From assembly GCA_910585395.1 (NCBI GenBank), contig CAJUCK010000021.1:28432-36068 (forward strand): 7,637 nucleotides of DNA, in the 5' to 3' direction. Positions 1 to 5,532 of this stretch are shown here, one piece after another. The notes under the pieces were generated by a model. It was given only the letters and a program-made list of their open reading frames with translations. It was not told where the DNA came from and searched no databases. Made by a program: the position numbers and the translations under genes. How positions within the stretch are numbered: position 1 is the first letter of the stretch; each line of letters opens with the position of its first letter. The stretch is from an uncultured Lachnospiraceae bacterium. GTDB taxonomy: Bacteria; Bacillota; Clostridia; Lachnospirales; Lachnospiraceae.

Positions 1-61
1 GCATAGCGCCGTATTTGTTGTGTGTATTCAAAAGAAGCCGCGTTCTGGCTGAAACTGCTGA

Positions 62-952
62 CTATTGAATATAAATTTCTGAAACAGTATTTTCCACACC
101 ATTGATTTGCAGTCTGACGTGAACTTTTCCATTCTTAAATTCATTCAAAGGATATTCCAACGGCTGGGAAAGATTTGTAACGTCAATAGATTTCACTACC
201 TCTCCCTGTACCAGCCACAAGACAAGCGCAGCTCCATCTGGTATTTTTCCGCAGGAAACATCTGCGTAAAGCAGTTGAGCATCTGCGTCCGCAATCGTCA
301 TATTCTGTTCTTTCACAAATCCTTCACTGGCACTTCTAAAGTCCAGCTTCCAAACGCCATCCCGGCAGGAACTATAATTCATTCTGATGGTACCTAAATT
401 CCATACCCGGTCATTAGAAGCAGCATTTGTGTTGATGCCATTTCCAGCAACTGCACTGACGATAAAACCTGTCAAACATACCAGCATAAGCGCCATACTC
501 ACAATACCGGCAATAATAAATTTTAAATGATGTGTTCCTTGTTTTACCATAACGCTATTATCCTCCTTTTCCATATGTGTTCCACATTCTTCACAATATT
601 TTGCCTTTATCGAAACTCGATGTCCGCAAGCCGGGCATATTGTTTTGATTTCTGAACGGCGCAGAAAGTAAATCAACAGTCCAATAAAAGGTGTGGCTGC
701 AAAAACTACAATCGCCCATAGTACCGGGTCATCGCCTCGCTTTTTACAATCCTGATATACCCATGCTGCAAAAAAAGCAGAAGTACACAATGCAAAAAGA
801 ATAAAACAAAAAAGCAGGACGGGAAGCAGCATGGAAAGACCGCTGAAACCATCACTCTTCAGAAAATATAGGCCAAACCTTAAAAAAACCAACAATAAGA
901 TAACGGAAACACCAATAGAAAACAGAAATCTGTTCTTGTCTGCATTATTCAT
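62..952 (-). CDS. Zinc-ribbon membrane protein with C-terminal extracytoplasmic domain
   Basis: A 296-residue protein of unknown function. Visible parts in order: hydrophobic segments at about 8-31, 40-66 and 77-97; a cytoplasmic zinc ribbon with ligands C106, C109, C120 and C123 (CPACG...CEECG); a fourth hydrophobic segment at about 144-168; and a polar 125-residue tail predicted outside the membrane, with two cysteines (C196, C234) that could form a disulfide. The stretch WVYQDCKKRGDDPVLWA followed by a hydrophobic helix resembles the N-terminal membrane module common in zinc-ribbon proteins of Firmicutes. The ATG overlaps the stop of the upstream gene as ATGA, and AGAGGTG lies 7 nt ahead of it, so translational coupling is likely. 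It is the third gene of an ECF sigma operon; a role in sensing or as a target of the sigma factor is inferred from position only. No terminator is evident in the remaining 61 bases. Confidence 0.85.
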   Translation of the reverse strand: MNNADKNRFLFSIGVSVILLLVFLRFGLYFLKSDGFSGLSMLLPVLLFCFILFALCTSAFFAAWVYQDCKKRGDDPVLWAIVVFAATPFIGLLIYFLRRSEIKTICPACGHRVSIKAKYCEECGTHMEKEDNSVMVKQGTHHLKFIIAGIVSMALMLVCLTGFIVSAVAGNGINTNAASNDRVWNLGTIRMNYSSCRDGVWKLDFRSASEGFVKEQNMTIADADAQLLYADVSCGKIPDGAALVLWLVQGEVVKSIDVTNLSQPLEYPLNEFKNGKVHVRLQINGVENTVSEIYIQ

Positions 953-1326
953 GCCAATACACCTCTTTTCTCAATACGGATTGTAATGTCTTCTTTTATG
1001 TTTGCTCTCTTTACGCCCACTATGGTAAACAGTATACCGACCACGCCAATATAGAAGCAGATACCAGCGGCAAAATAAGATAAATAAACATTCTCAATCA
1101 TTATCCGCGCAAAAAGAGCCAGCAAAGTAAAAGTTATCAAGTTCAAAATCATCGGTAAGTACCAGAGTGATAAGGTATGCGCGTCAGGCTGTTTTTGCAG
1201 GACGGCTTCTTGTTGATACAGGGCCGCTTTGAGTTTATTATTCAGTTCCGGGTCTGGAACATCCGTTATTTTCATAGAAGCTTTTATAACTTCTTCAATT
1301 TCTATGTCAGAACGATTATCTCTCAT
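949..1326 (-). CDS. Small two-helix membrane protein, candidate anti-sigma factor
   Basis: A 125-residue protein with a charged N-terminal cytoplasmic part (about 1-54), two hydrophobic helices at about 55-77 and 84-106, and a basic tail. I do not recognise the family, and the HxxxCxxC motif of zinc-binding anti-sigma factors is absent. An ATG at 1335 is also in frame, but GGAGG (1336-1340) abuts it directly; the ATG at 1326 sits 9 nt from that site and is preferred. The start lies inside the last codons of the sigma gene, and the stop overlaps the next gene's start as ATGA, so the three genes are a tightly coupled operon. Membrane proteins encoded immediately after ECF sigma genes are commonly their anti-sigma factors; that role is inferred here from position and topology, not from a recognised domain. 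Confidence 0.8.
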   Translation of the reverse strand: MRDNRSDIEIEEVIKASMKITDVPDPELNNKLKAALYQQEAVLQKQPDAHTLSLWYLPMILNLITFTLLALFARIMIENVYLSYFAAGICFYIGVVGILFTIVGVKRANIKEDITIRIEKRGVLA

Positions 1327-1840
1327 AACCAGCATCCTCCAATCTTTTTTTAATTAACCTTCTCCCCTTGAACAATCGGCTTTTCACAGTACCAGGCGGT
1401 TTCTTTATGATAGCCGCTATCTGCTCTATAGGACAATCGGAAAGGTAAAATAATATCAGTGGTACTTGAAACTTTTCTGGGAGAGTTTGAATAATCTGAC
1501 GCACTTCTGCGATCAATTCTTTTTGGAGATAACCTTGTTCCATACTTTCTTCAGAATGTAGTACCATTTCCATTTCATCATCAAAATTGCTGCAAGGAGC
1601 AATCGTATTTCGGCGTGCTTGTTTTCTTCTGCTGCTTTTCCAAAGATTATGAGTCAATGAGAAAAACAAGGCTTTGGGATTGTTTTCCCAGTCAAGCGTC
1701 CATTCTGTTTCCAACGCTTTCAGGAAAGTTTGCTGATATAAATCCTCTGCATCCGCCTTGTCCGCACAGAGTTTCAGGCAAAATCTATATATATCTGTGC
1801 CGAAATCATCAATACATTTTTCAATTTCTCCTGCTTTCAA
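1316..1840 (-). CDS. ECF-type sigma-70 family RNA polymerase sigma factor
   Basis: A 174-residue alternative sigma factor, which would direct RNA polymerase to a small regulon. Region 2 spans about 8-76, with DAEDLYQQTFLKAL (30-43) matching the core-binding segment typical of ECF factors. Region 4 spans about 114-168, with LPEKFQVPLILFYL, IEQIAAIIKKPPGTVKSRL and a basic end, the helix-turn-helix that reads the -35 element. No regions 1 or 3 are present, and the length is usual for the group. The start is TTG at 1840, chosen because AGGAGG at 1848-1853 lies exactly 7 nt upstream and no in-frame ATG has a comparable site. It is the first gene of a three-gene operon with overlapping junctions. 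A promoter resembling ECF targets precedes it, so it may activate itself. The exact ECF subgroup cannot be assigned by eye. Confidence 0.93.
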   Translation of the reverse strand: MKAGEIEKCIDDFGTDIYRFCLKLCADKADAEDLYQQTFLKALETEWTLDWENNPKALFFSLTHNLWKSSRRKQARRNTIAPCSNFDDEMEMVLHSEESMEQGYLQKELIAEVRQIIQTLPEKFQVPLILFYLSDCPIEQIAAIIKKPPGTVKSRLFKGRRLIKKRLEDAGYER

Positions 1841-1869
1841 CGTTTCACCTCCTTTGCCTGTTCACCCTA

Positions 1870-1897
1870 TATTCGCCATAACTTTGCACGAGGTTCA
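1870..1897 (-). promoter_or_regulatory. Candidate ECF-sigma promoter of the sigma operon
   Basis: On the minus strand, TGAACC (1892-1897) is followed after exactly 16 nt by CGAATA (1870-1875). This is close to the Bacillus subtilis sigma-W pattern TGAAAC-N16-CGTATA. A T8-G-A8 tract (1898-1914) lies directly upstream, like the AT-rich upstream elements often found at such promoters. Transcription would begin about 20 nt before the TTG start codon. No good sigma-A -35/-10 pair is visible in the same interval. Autoregulation is inferred. Confidence 0.55.
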
Positions 1898-1918
1898 TTT
1901 TTTTTCAAAAAAAACTGC

Positions 1919-1959
1919 AAAAAAAGCCAGGAGCGAAAATGAGATACTCTCGCTCCCGG
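1919..1959 (-). terminator. Intrinsic terminator of the receiver-domain gene
   Basis: A 10-bp stem pairs 1950-1959 with 1927-1936 around a 13-nt loop that can itself fold partly. It is followed on the minus strand by seven T residues (1919-1925). One stem position is a G-T wobble only on the minus strand, which fixes the orientation. It lies about 50 nt after the stop at 2011 and separates that gene from the sigma operon promoter. Confidence 0.85.
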
Positions 1960-2010
1960 TCATCATTCAAGTTATTTTTCCTGTCTGTTCCAATTATCTT
2001 GTTACCATAG

Positions 2011-2748
2011 CTATCCTTCTGTTACAAGCTGACAAAGCTTTTCTGCAATAGGCTCCAGCCTCTGCCTCTCATCTCCTTTACACGCTCCATATAATTTCTG
2101 GTTAAGAGCATCCAGATTTTCCTGGCTGCAATTTCCTTTTAACACATAACTCACCAGCTCTTTTTCGTACAAGAACAGCAGACGTCTTTCCTGTTTGCTT
2201 AAGGACGTCTTTACATTTACAAAACAAGATTTCATCATTGTCTCAAAAAAAACGAAAAGCTCCTGATTTTCATGTCCTTCTGTCTTAGCTGCATGTTCCA
2301 GCTCTCTAAGGTTTTCTCTGGCGCTCTTAATTTTCTGTTCCAGAACCAGCTTTTCCTGATGCTTTTTCTCCTGTATATCATAATATTCAAAAGCTTCCAT
2401 AACAGCATTGCAAATTTCGCCCCTGAAATCCACTGATTTATGAAATATTTGAAATACTTTTCTCTCGTTGACCAGCAGTTTCAAATGTGCCAGCTCCAGC
2501 CTGCTGGTATACACCATACACACTGTCTGGGGAAAATAACGATTCAGGTAAGCTATAATCTTAGAACCGTCAAATCCAGGCAGATCCATTCCGGTAATCA
2601 CTACTTTATATTTTTTTTTCTTAAAAACCGCGACAACCTCTTCTGCTGTGCTTGCTGTGTCTATATCCAAAGCATATTCTTTCATGGCTTCCAGAAATTT
2701 ACGGATTATTTCCCGATTTTGATTTATAAATAGCAGATTATTTTTCAT
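2011..2748 (-). CDS. Degenerate receiver-domain (pseudo-response-regulator) protein
   Basis: A 245-residue protein. Residues about 4-122 form a CheY-like receiver: strand 1 LLFIN, strand 3 YKVVITGMDLPGFDG, strand 4 CMVYTS and strand 5 VFQIFHK. The loop after strand 3 and the conserved T81/K104 align well, but the acidic pair is N9-Q10 and the phosphoacceptor position is G53 (D55 is two residues away). Conventional aspartate phosphorylation is therefore unlikely. Residues about 125-155 look like a coiled coil, and the rest (to 245) is helical, unrecognised, and contains no evident HTH, ANTAR, GGDEF or HD motif. The ATG at 2748 has AGGAGG 6 nt upstream; a GTG one codon earlier is only 3 nt from it. 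The gene is monocistronic, with its own promoter and terminator. It may act by protein-protein contact; no partner kinase is nearby. Confidence 0.85.
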   Translation of the reverse strand: MKNNLLFINQNREIIRKFLEAMKEYALDIDTASTAEEVVAVFKKKKYKVVITGMDLPGFDGSKIIAYLNRYFPQTVCMVYTSRLELAHLKLLVNERKVFQIFHKSVDFRGEICNAVMEAFEYYDIQEKKHQEKLVLEQKIKSARENLRELEHAAKTEGHENQELFVFFETMMKSCFVNVKTSLSKQERRLLFLYEKELVSYVLKGNCSQENLDALNQKLYGACKGDERQRLEPIAEKLCQLVTEG

Positions 2749-2802
2749 CACTTACCTCCTGACGCATTTTTCTCATCCTGACTGAGTGAAAATCTTTCTT
2801 CT

Positions 2803-2808
2803 ATTATA
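2803..2808 (-). promoter_or_regulatory. Probable -10 element for the receiver-domain gene
   Basis: A perfect TATAAT on the minus strand lies about 55 nt before the ATG at 2748. The -35 at 17-nt spacing is poor (TAGATT-like, 2826-2831), within a T-rich tract. A separate promoter is expected because strong hairpins separate this gene from glutamine synthetase. Confidence 0.5.
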
Positions 2809-2854
2809 ATCGGCTGCCTCAAAAAAATCTACCCATTTTCTGTAAATGTGCAAA

Positions 2855-2918
2855 ATATAAAAAACGATACTTTTCCCGCTTTCCACTGCTTTGCGGATCA
2901 GCAAAAGTACCGTTTTCT
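2855..2918 (-). terminator. Terminator hairpin after glutamine synthetase, possibly bidirectional
   Basis: Arms 2861-2874 and 2903-2916 form a 14-bp stem, with one position that pairs as G-T only in minus-strand RNA. The 28-nt loop contains a further CCGC/GCGG helix (2876-2879 with 2893-2896). Minus-strand RNA continues into TTTTTTATATTTT; plus-strand RNA continues into TTTTCTTTTTT. It would stop minus-strand readthrough about 270 nt after the glutamine synthetase stop, and could also stop a plus-strand transcript entering from lower coordinates. Confidence 0.65.
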
Positions 2919-2971
2919 TTTTTGTTCATAGTTTATTCATTTTAGGTTCAAAAAAGTTTCATGATAGTAAC

Positions 2972-3000
2972 ATGAAAACTTCATTTCTTCGGCATATAAT
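2972..3000 (+). promoter_or_regulatory. Possible plus-strand sigma-A-like promoter
   Basis: TATAAT at 2995-3000 has ATGAAA at 2972-2977 with a 17-nt spacer (4 of 6 -35 matches). The -35 lies within an imperfect inverted repeat (2954-2963 and 2971-2981, AAGTTTCATG / CATGAAAACTT with one extra base), which could be an operator. There is no plus-strand gene downstream, so this could be fortuitous or drive a small RNA. Confidence 0.3.
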
Positions 3001-3006
3001 AGAATT

Positions 3007-3100
3007 ATCCCAAAGGAGAATTTCAGTAAATCATTATTTGAATAAACTTTTTCATAATAAATGCCAGGTAGCGCAAGCTGCCTGGCATCCTCCCTTTTTA
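3007..3100 (+). ncRNA. Candidate small RNA ending in a GCAA-capped hairpin
   Basis: From the predicted start of the plus-strand promoter, about 94 nt would be transcribed, ending with the 3061-3088 hairpin and a run of five T residues (3095-3099). The hairpin has a C-GCAA-G tetraloop and a T-G wobble (3069/3080) valid only in plus-strand RNA. An AAAGGAG occurs near the 5' end (3012-3018), but no start codon follows at proper spacing. The T-run is 6 nt from the stem, which is atypical. Alternatively the hairpin simply belongs to the minus-strand transcript of glutamine synthetase. Confidence 0.25.
3052..3088 (-). terminator. Hairpin downstream of glutamine synthetase, weak terminator
   Basis: Arms 3061-3072 and 3077-3088 form a 12-bp stem with a 4-nt loop, interrupted on the minus strand by one A-C mismatch. 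Minus-strand RNA continues as TTTATTAT, a mediocre T-tract. It lies 100 nt after the stop at 3188 and is preceded by an A5 tract complementary to the plus-strand T-run, as in bidirectional terminators. Its orientation is ambiguous, since wobble and tetraloop favour the plus strand. Confidence 0.45.
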
Positions 3101-3187
3101 CAGGTAACCCTCATGCCAATTCCATTTCTGCTCCTATAGGGCATCAGGGCGTCTCTCAATTCTGTCGATCGTTCCTCACGTCATATA

Positions 3188-5302
3188 TTAAACTTCAAAT
3201 ATCAAATCTCCATAAGATGGCATAGGCCACATATCCTTATCAACAATCATTTCCAGTTTGTCAATAGGCTCTCGCAGCGCTTCCATAGCTGTTTTTACCT
3301 CATCGCGATAGCAGATTGCCTGCTTTCTTCCTTCTGTCACTGCATAGGCTTTCTCCGCAATCTCCGTCAGATGAAGAAGCGCAGCTTTGGACTCCGCCAG
3401 CAGATCAGAAACCTCTTTTAACAGATCCGTCTGTGTACTGACGTCGGCATCACATGCCGCTTTCACTGCGTTGATAGAATTTGCCAATGAAGTGGTGTAT
3501 TTAATTACTGCTGGAATAATCTGTTTTCCTGCCATATCTATCATGGCACGCGCTTCAATATTTAGAGCTTTGGCATAGTTTTCATACAAGATCTCGCCTC
3601 TGGACTCCAGCTCCGCTCTAGTAAATACGTTAAATTTCTCAAACAAAGCAACTGCTTTCTCAGTAGTCAGCGCCGGAACTGCATCCACCATATTCTTGAT
3701 ATTGGGAAGTCCCCGGCGTTCTGCCTCATCAATCCACTCGTCAGAATAGCCGTTGCCATTAAACACAATCCGCTGGTGGTCCGAAGCCTGCTTCTTAATA
3801 AGGTCATGAACTGCTCCCTCAAAATCATCTGTATTCTCCAAAATATCACAGGCATCAGAAAATGCTTCTGCCACAATGGAATTTAATACCACATTGGGAG
3901 CTGCAATAGAATCATTGGAACCAACCATACGGAATTCAAATTTATTTCCTGTAAATGCAAATGGCGAAGTACGGTTTCTGTCTGTAGCATCTTTCATAAA
4001 GTCCGGCAGTGATTTTACACCCGTCTGAAGAACTTCTCCTTTTAAGCTTCTGGTGGCCTCGCCAGTACTGATAAGCTGAGACATCACATCCTGAAGCTGT
4101 TCTCCCAGGAAAATTGAAATAATAGCCGGCGGAGCCTCATTTGCCCCCAGTCTGTGGTCATTTCCTGCATCTGCCGCAGATTCCCGAAGCAAGTCAGCAT
4201 GTTTATCTACTGCCTTTAAGATACAGGTCAGCACCAGAAGGAACTGAATATTTTCATGAGGAGTCTTGCCTGGGTCTAAAAGATTGATTCCATCATCTGT
4301 GATCAGTGACCAGTTATTATGCTTACCCGAACCATTTACTCCTGCAAATGGCTTTTCATGAAGCAGACAGCGCAGTCCATGGCGTCCTGCCACCTTTTTT
4401 AATGTCTCCATCACAAGCTGGTTATGGTCTACGGCAATATTCACCTCTGCATAAATAGGCGCAAGTTCATGCTGCGCAGGCGCAACCTCATTGTGCTGGG
4501 TCTTTGCACTGACCCCCAGCTTCCACAATTCTTTATTTACATCACGCATATATGCTGCAATACGTTCCCGAATAGCTCCGAAATAATGATCGTCCAGCTC
4601 CTGCCCCTTAGGAGGCATTGCCCCAAAAAGAGTACGTCCTGTAAAAATCAAATCTTTTCTCTTTAAATATTTTTCACGGTCAACCAAAAAATATTCCTGC
4701 TCAGCTCCCACTGAAGGGGTCACGCGCTTAGAAGTAGTGTTTCCAAAGAGGCGCAGCAGACGCAAAGACTGTTCGCTTATGGCTTCCATGGAACGAAGAA
4801 GAGGTGTCTTCTGATCCAGAGCTTCCCCGGTATAAGAACAGAAGGCTGTTGGTATGCAAAGCGTAGCTCCGGCCGCATCCTGTCTGACAAACGCCGGCGA
4901 GGTGCAGTCCCATGCCGTATATCCTCTTGCTTCAAAAGTTGCCCTTAATCCTCCTGATGGAAATGAAGATGCATCTGGCTCACCTTTAATCAGCTCTTTT
5001 CCAGAAAAACTCATGAGAACCTTTCCGTTTGGCATGGGCGCTGTGATAAAGGAATCATGCTTCTCTGCTGTGAAACCTGTCAGTGGCTGGAACCAGTGGG
5101 TATAGTGGGTCGCCCCTTTTTCAATCGCCCATTCCTTCATTTCATGCGCTACCACATCTGCTGTTTCCAGATCCAGTTCCCTGTCTTCCTGGATGACTTC
5201 TCTTAATTTCTTATAAACCTTTTTCGGCAGACGTTCCTGCATCACTGCATCATTAAACACATTTTCGCCGAAAATTTCTGATACATTGAAATATTCACTC
5301 AT
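3188..5302 (-). CDS. glnN: Type III glutamine synthetase (GlnN family)
   Basis: This enzyme condenses glutamate and ammonia to glutamine with ATP in the cytoplasm, the central ammonium-assimilation step. At 704 residues it has the length of type III enzymes and is far longer than type I (about 440-470). Landmarks: N-terminal FGENVFND (11-18), HWFQPLTGFTAEKHDSF (69-85), GAEQEYFLVD (199-208, metal-binding glutamate strand), QHNEVAPAQHELAP (269-282), GVNGSGKHNNWS (321-332, nucleotide/ammonium region), RLGANEAPPA (384-393), NRTSPFAFTGNKFEFR (443-458) and the C-terminal MWPMPSYGDLIFEV. The frame stays open to 5377, but the ATG at 5302 is chosen: the conserved N-terminus starts there, AAAGGA lies about 9 nt upstream, and the extra 25 codons would be made of a terminator-like hairpin. 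The gene has its own promoter and leader attenuator. The type I adenylylation site is not expected in this family. Confidence 0.97.
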   Translation of the reverse strand: MSEYFNVSEIFGENVFNDAVMQERLPKKVYKKLREVIQEDRELDLETADVVAHEMKEWAIEKGATHYTHWFQPLTGFTAEKHDSFITAPMPNGKVLMSFSGKELIKGEPDASSFPSGGLRATFEARGYTAWDCTSPAFVRQDAAGATLCIPTAFCSYTGEALDQKTPLLRSMEAISEQSLRLLRLFGNTTSKRVTPSVGAEQEYFLVDREKYLKRKDLIFTGRTLFGAMPPKGQELDDHYFGAIRERIAAYMRDVNKELWKLGVSAKTQHNEVAPAQHELAPIYAEVNIAVDHNQLVMETLKKVAGRHGLRCLLHEKPFAGVNGSGKHNNWSLITDDGINLLDPGKTPHENIQFLLVLTCILKAVDKHADLLRESAADAGNDHRLGANEAPPAIISIFLGEQLQDVMSQLISTGEATRSLKGEVLQTGVKSLPDFMKDATDRNRTSPFAFTGNKFEFRMVGSNDSIAAPNVVLNSIVAEAFSDACDILENTDDFEGAVHDLIKKQASDHQRIVFNGNGYSDEWIDEAERRGLPNIKNMVDAVPALTTEKAVALFEKFNVFTRAELESRGEILYENYAKALNIEARAMIDMAGKQIIPAVIKYTTSLANSINAVKAACDADVSTQTDLLKEVSDLLAESKAALLHLTEIAEKAYAVTEGRKQAICYRDEVKTAMEALREPIDKLEMIVDKDMWPMPSYGDLIFEV

Positions 5303-5346
5303 ATCTCTACATCCTTTCTCACACAATTGCCTATGTAGTGGTTCGT

Positions 5347-5381
5347 AAAAAAGGGCATTCCAAGCCTCTTGGAACACCCTT
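5347..5381 (-). terminator. Terminator-like hairpin in the glutamine synthetase leader (attenuator)
   Basis: Arms 5368-5381 and 5351-5364 pair over 14 bp, with two adjacent G-T wobbles and a 3-nt loop, followed by six T residues (5347-5352). It sits between the predicted promoter (5411-5439) and the start codon at 5302, so it can abort transcription in the leader. ATGTAG (5385-5390) just before it pairs with CTACAT (5333-5338) just after it. That CTACAT can instead pair with a second ATGTAG (5307-5312) beside the ribosome binding site. It would also stop readthrough from fba. The signal controlling it is unknown. Confidence 0.75.
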
Positions 5382-5410
5382 GTTCTACATGTTAGTTTTC
5401 TGTTGCTAAT

Positions 5411-5439
5411 AAGATACTCTATAATTTTCTAAATTGCAA
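5411..5439 (-). promoter_or_regulatory. Sigma-A-like promoter of glutamine synthetase
   Basis: TTGCAA (5434-5439) and TATCTT (5411-5416) are separated by exactly 17 nt on the minus strand, each matching 4 of 6 consensus bases. Transcription would start near 5404, giving a leader of about 100 nt that contains the attenuator hairpin. Confidence 0.6.
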
Positions 5440-5442
5440 TAG

Positions 5443-5460
5443 AAATTTTAGATAAAATTT
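5443..5460. repeat. AT-only palindrome upstream of the glutamine synthetase promoter
   Basis: Arms AAATTTTA and TAAAATTT (minus-strand reading) are perfect inverted repeats of 8 bp separated by TC, ending 3 nt before the -35 element. It may be a regulator-binding site or an UP-like element. It does not match the GlnR operator pattern TGTNA-N7-TNACA. In such AT-rich DNA it could arise by chance. Confidence 0.45.
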
Positions 5461-5532
5461 ATTTTTGCCATTTCCAACAAATTTATGTTGCATTTCTTTT
5501 ATTTTTCTTCAGAATTTACAAAATTTTCTGTA

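Larger units (their letters stand above)
2749..3187. other. Intergenic region between glutamine synthetase and receiver gene
   Basis: No credible protein gene lies in these 439 bases. An 82-codon plus-strand frame at 2891-3139 crosses both hairpins and has no suitable ribosome binding site, so I discount it. The gap holds, from high to low coordinates, a 12-bp hairpin (3061-3088), a plus-strand TATAAT with an inverted repeat over its -35 region (2954-3000), a 14-bp bidirectional-looking terminator hairpin (2861-2916) and the promoter of the downstream receiver gene. The roughly 100 bases directly after the glutamine synthetase stop show nothing beyond a short direct repeat of GCCCTGATGCCC type. 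Confidence 0.7.

Noticed and set aside
1..61. Possible terminator or next gene after the zinc-ribbon protein
   Set aside because: Only a weak GCC/GGC stem and an ATG at the very edge without a ribosome binding site are present; too little sequence to call.
2011..2400. ANTAR RNA-binding output domain in the receiver protein, suggested by the neighbouring nitrogen gene and attenuator
   Set aside because: The C-terminal half lacks the Ala- and aromatic-rich three-helix ANTAR pattern and is too long; no evidence links this protein to the attenuator.
3052..3114. 20-residue Cys-containing peptide on the minus strand (starting MRVTCKKGG)
   Set aside because: It overlaps the hairpin, and the only AGGAG lies 16 nt from its ATG; coding is unsupported.
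2891..3139. 82-codon plus-strand open frame
   Set aside because: It crosses two hairpins, has no ribosome binding site and no protein-like pattern.
5303..5377. In-frame 25-codon N-terminal extension of glutamine synthetase
   Set aside because: It encodes the attenuator hairpin and its T-tract, lacks a suitable ribosome binding site, and the family's conserved N-terminus begins at the ATG at 5302.
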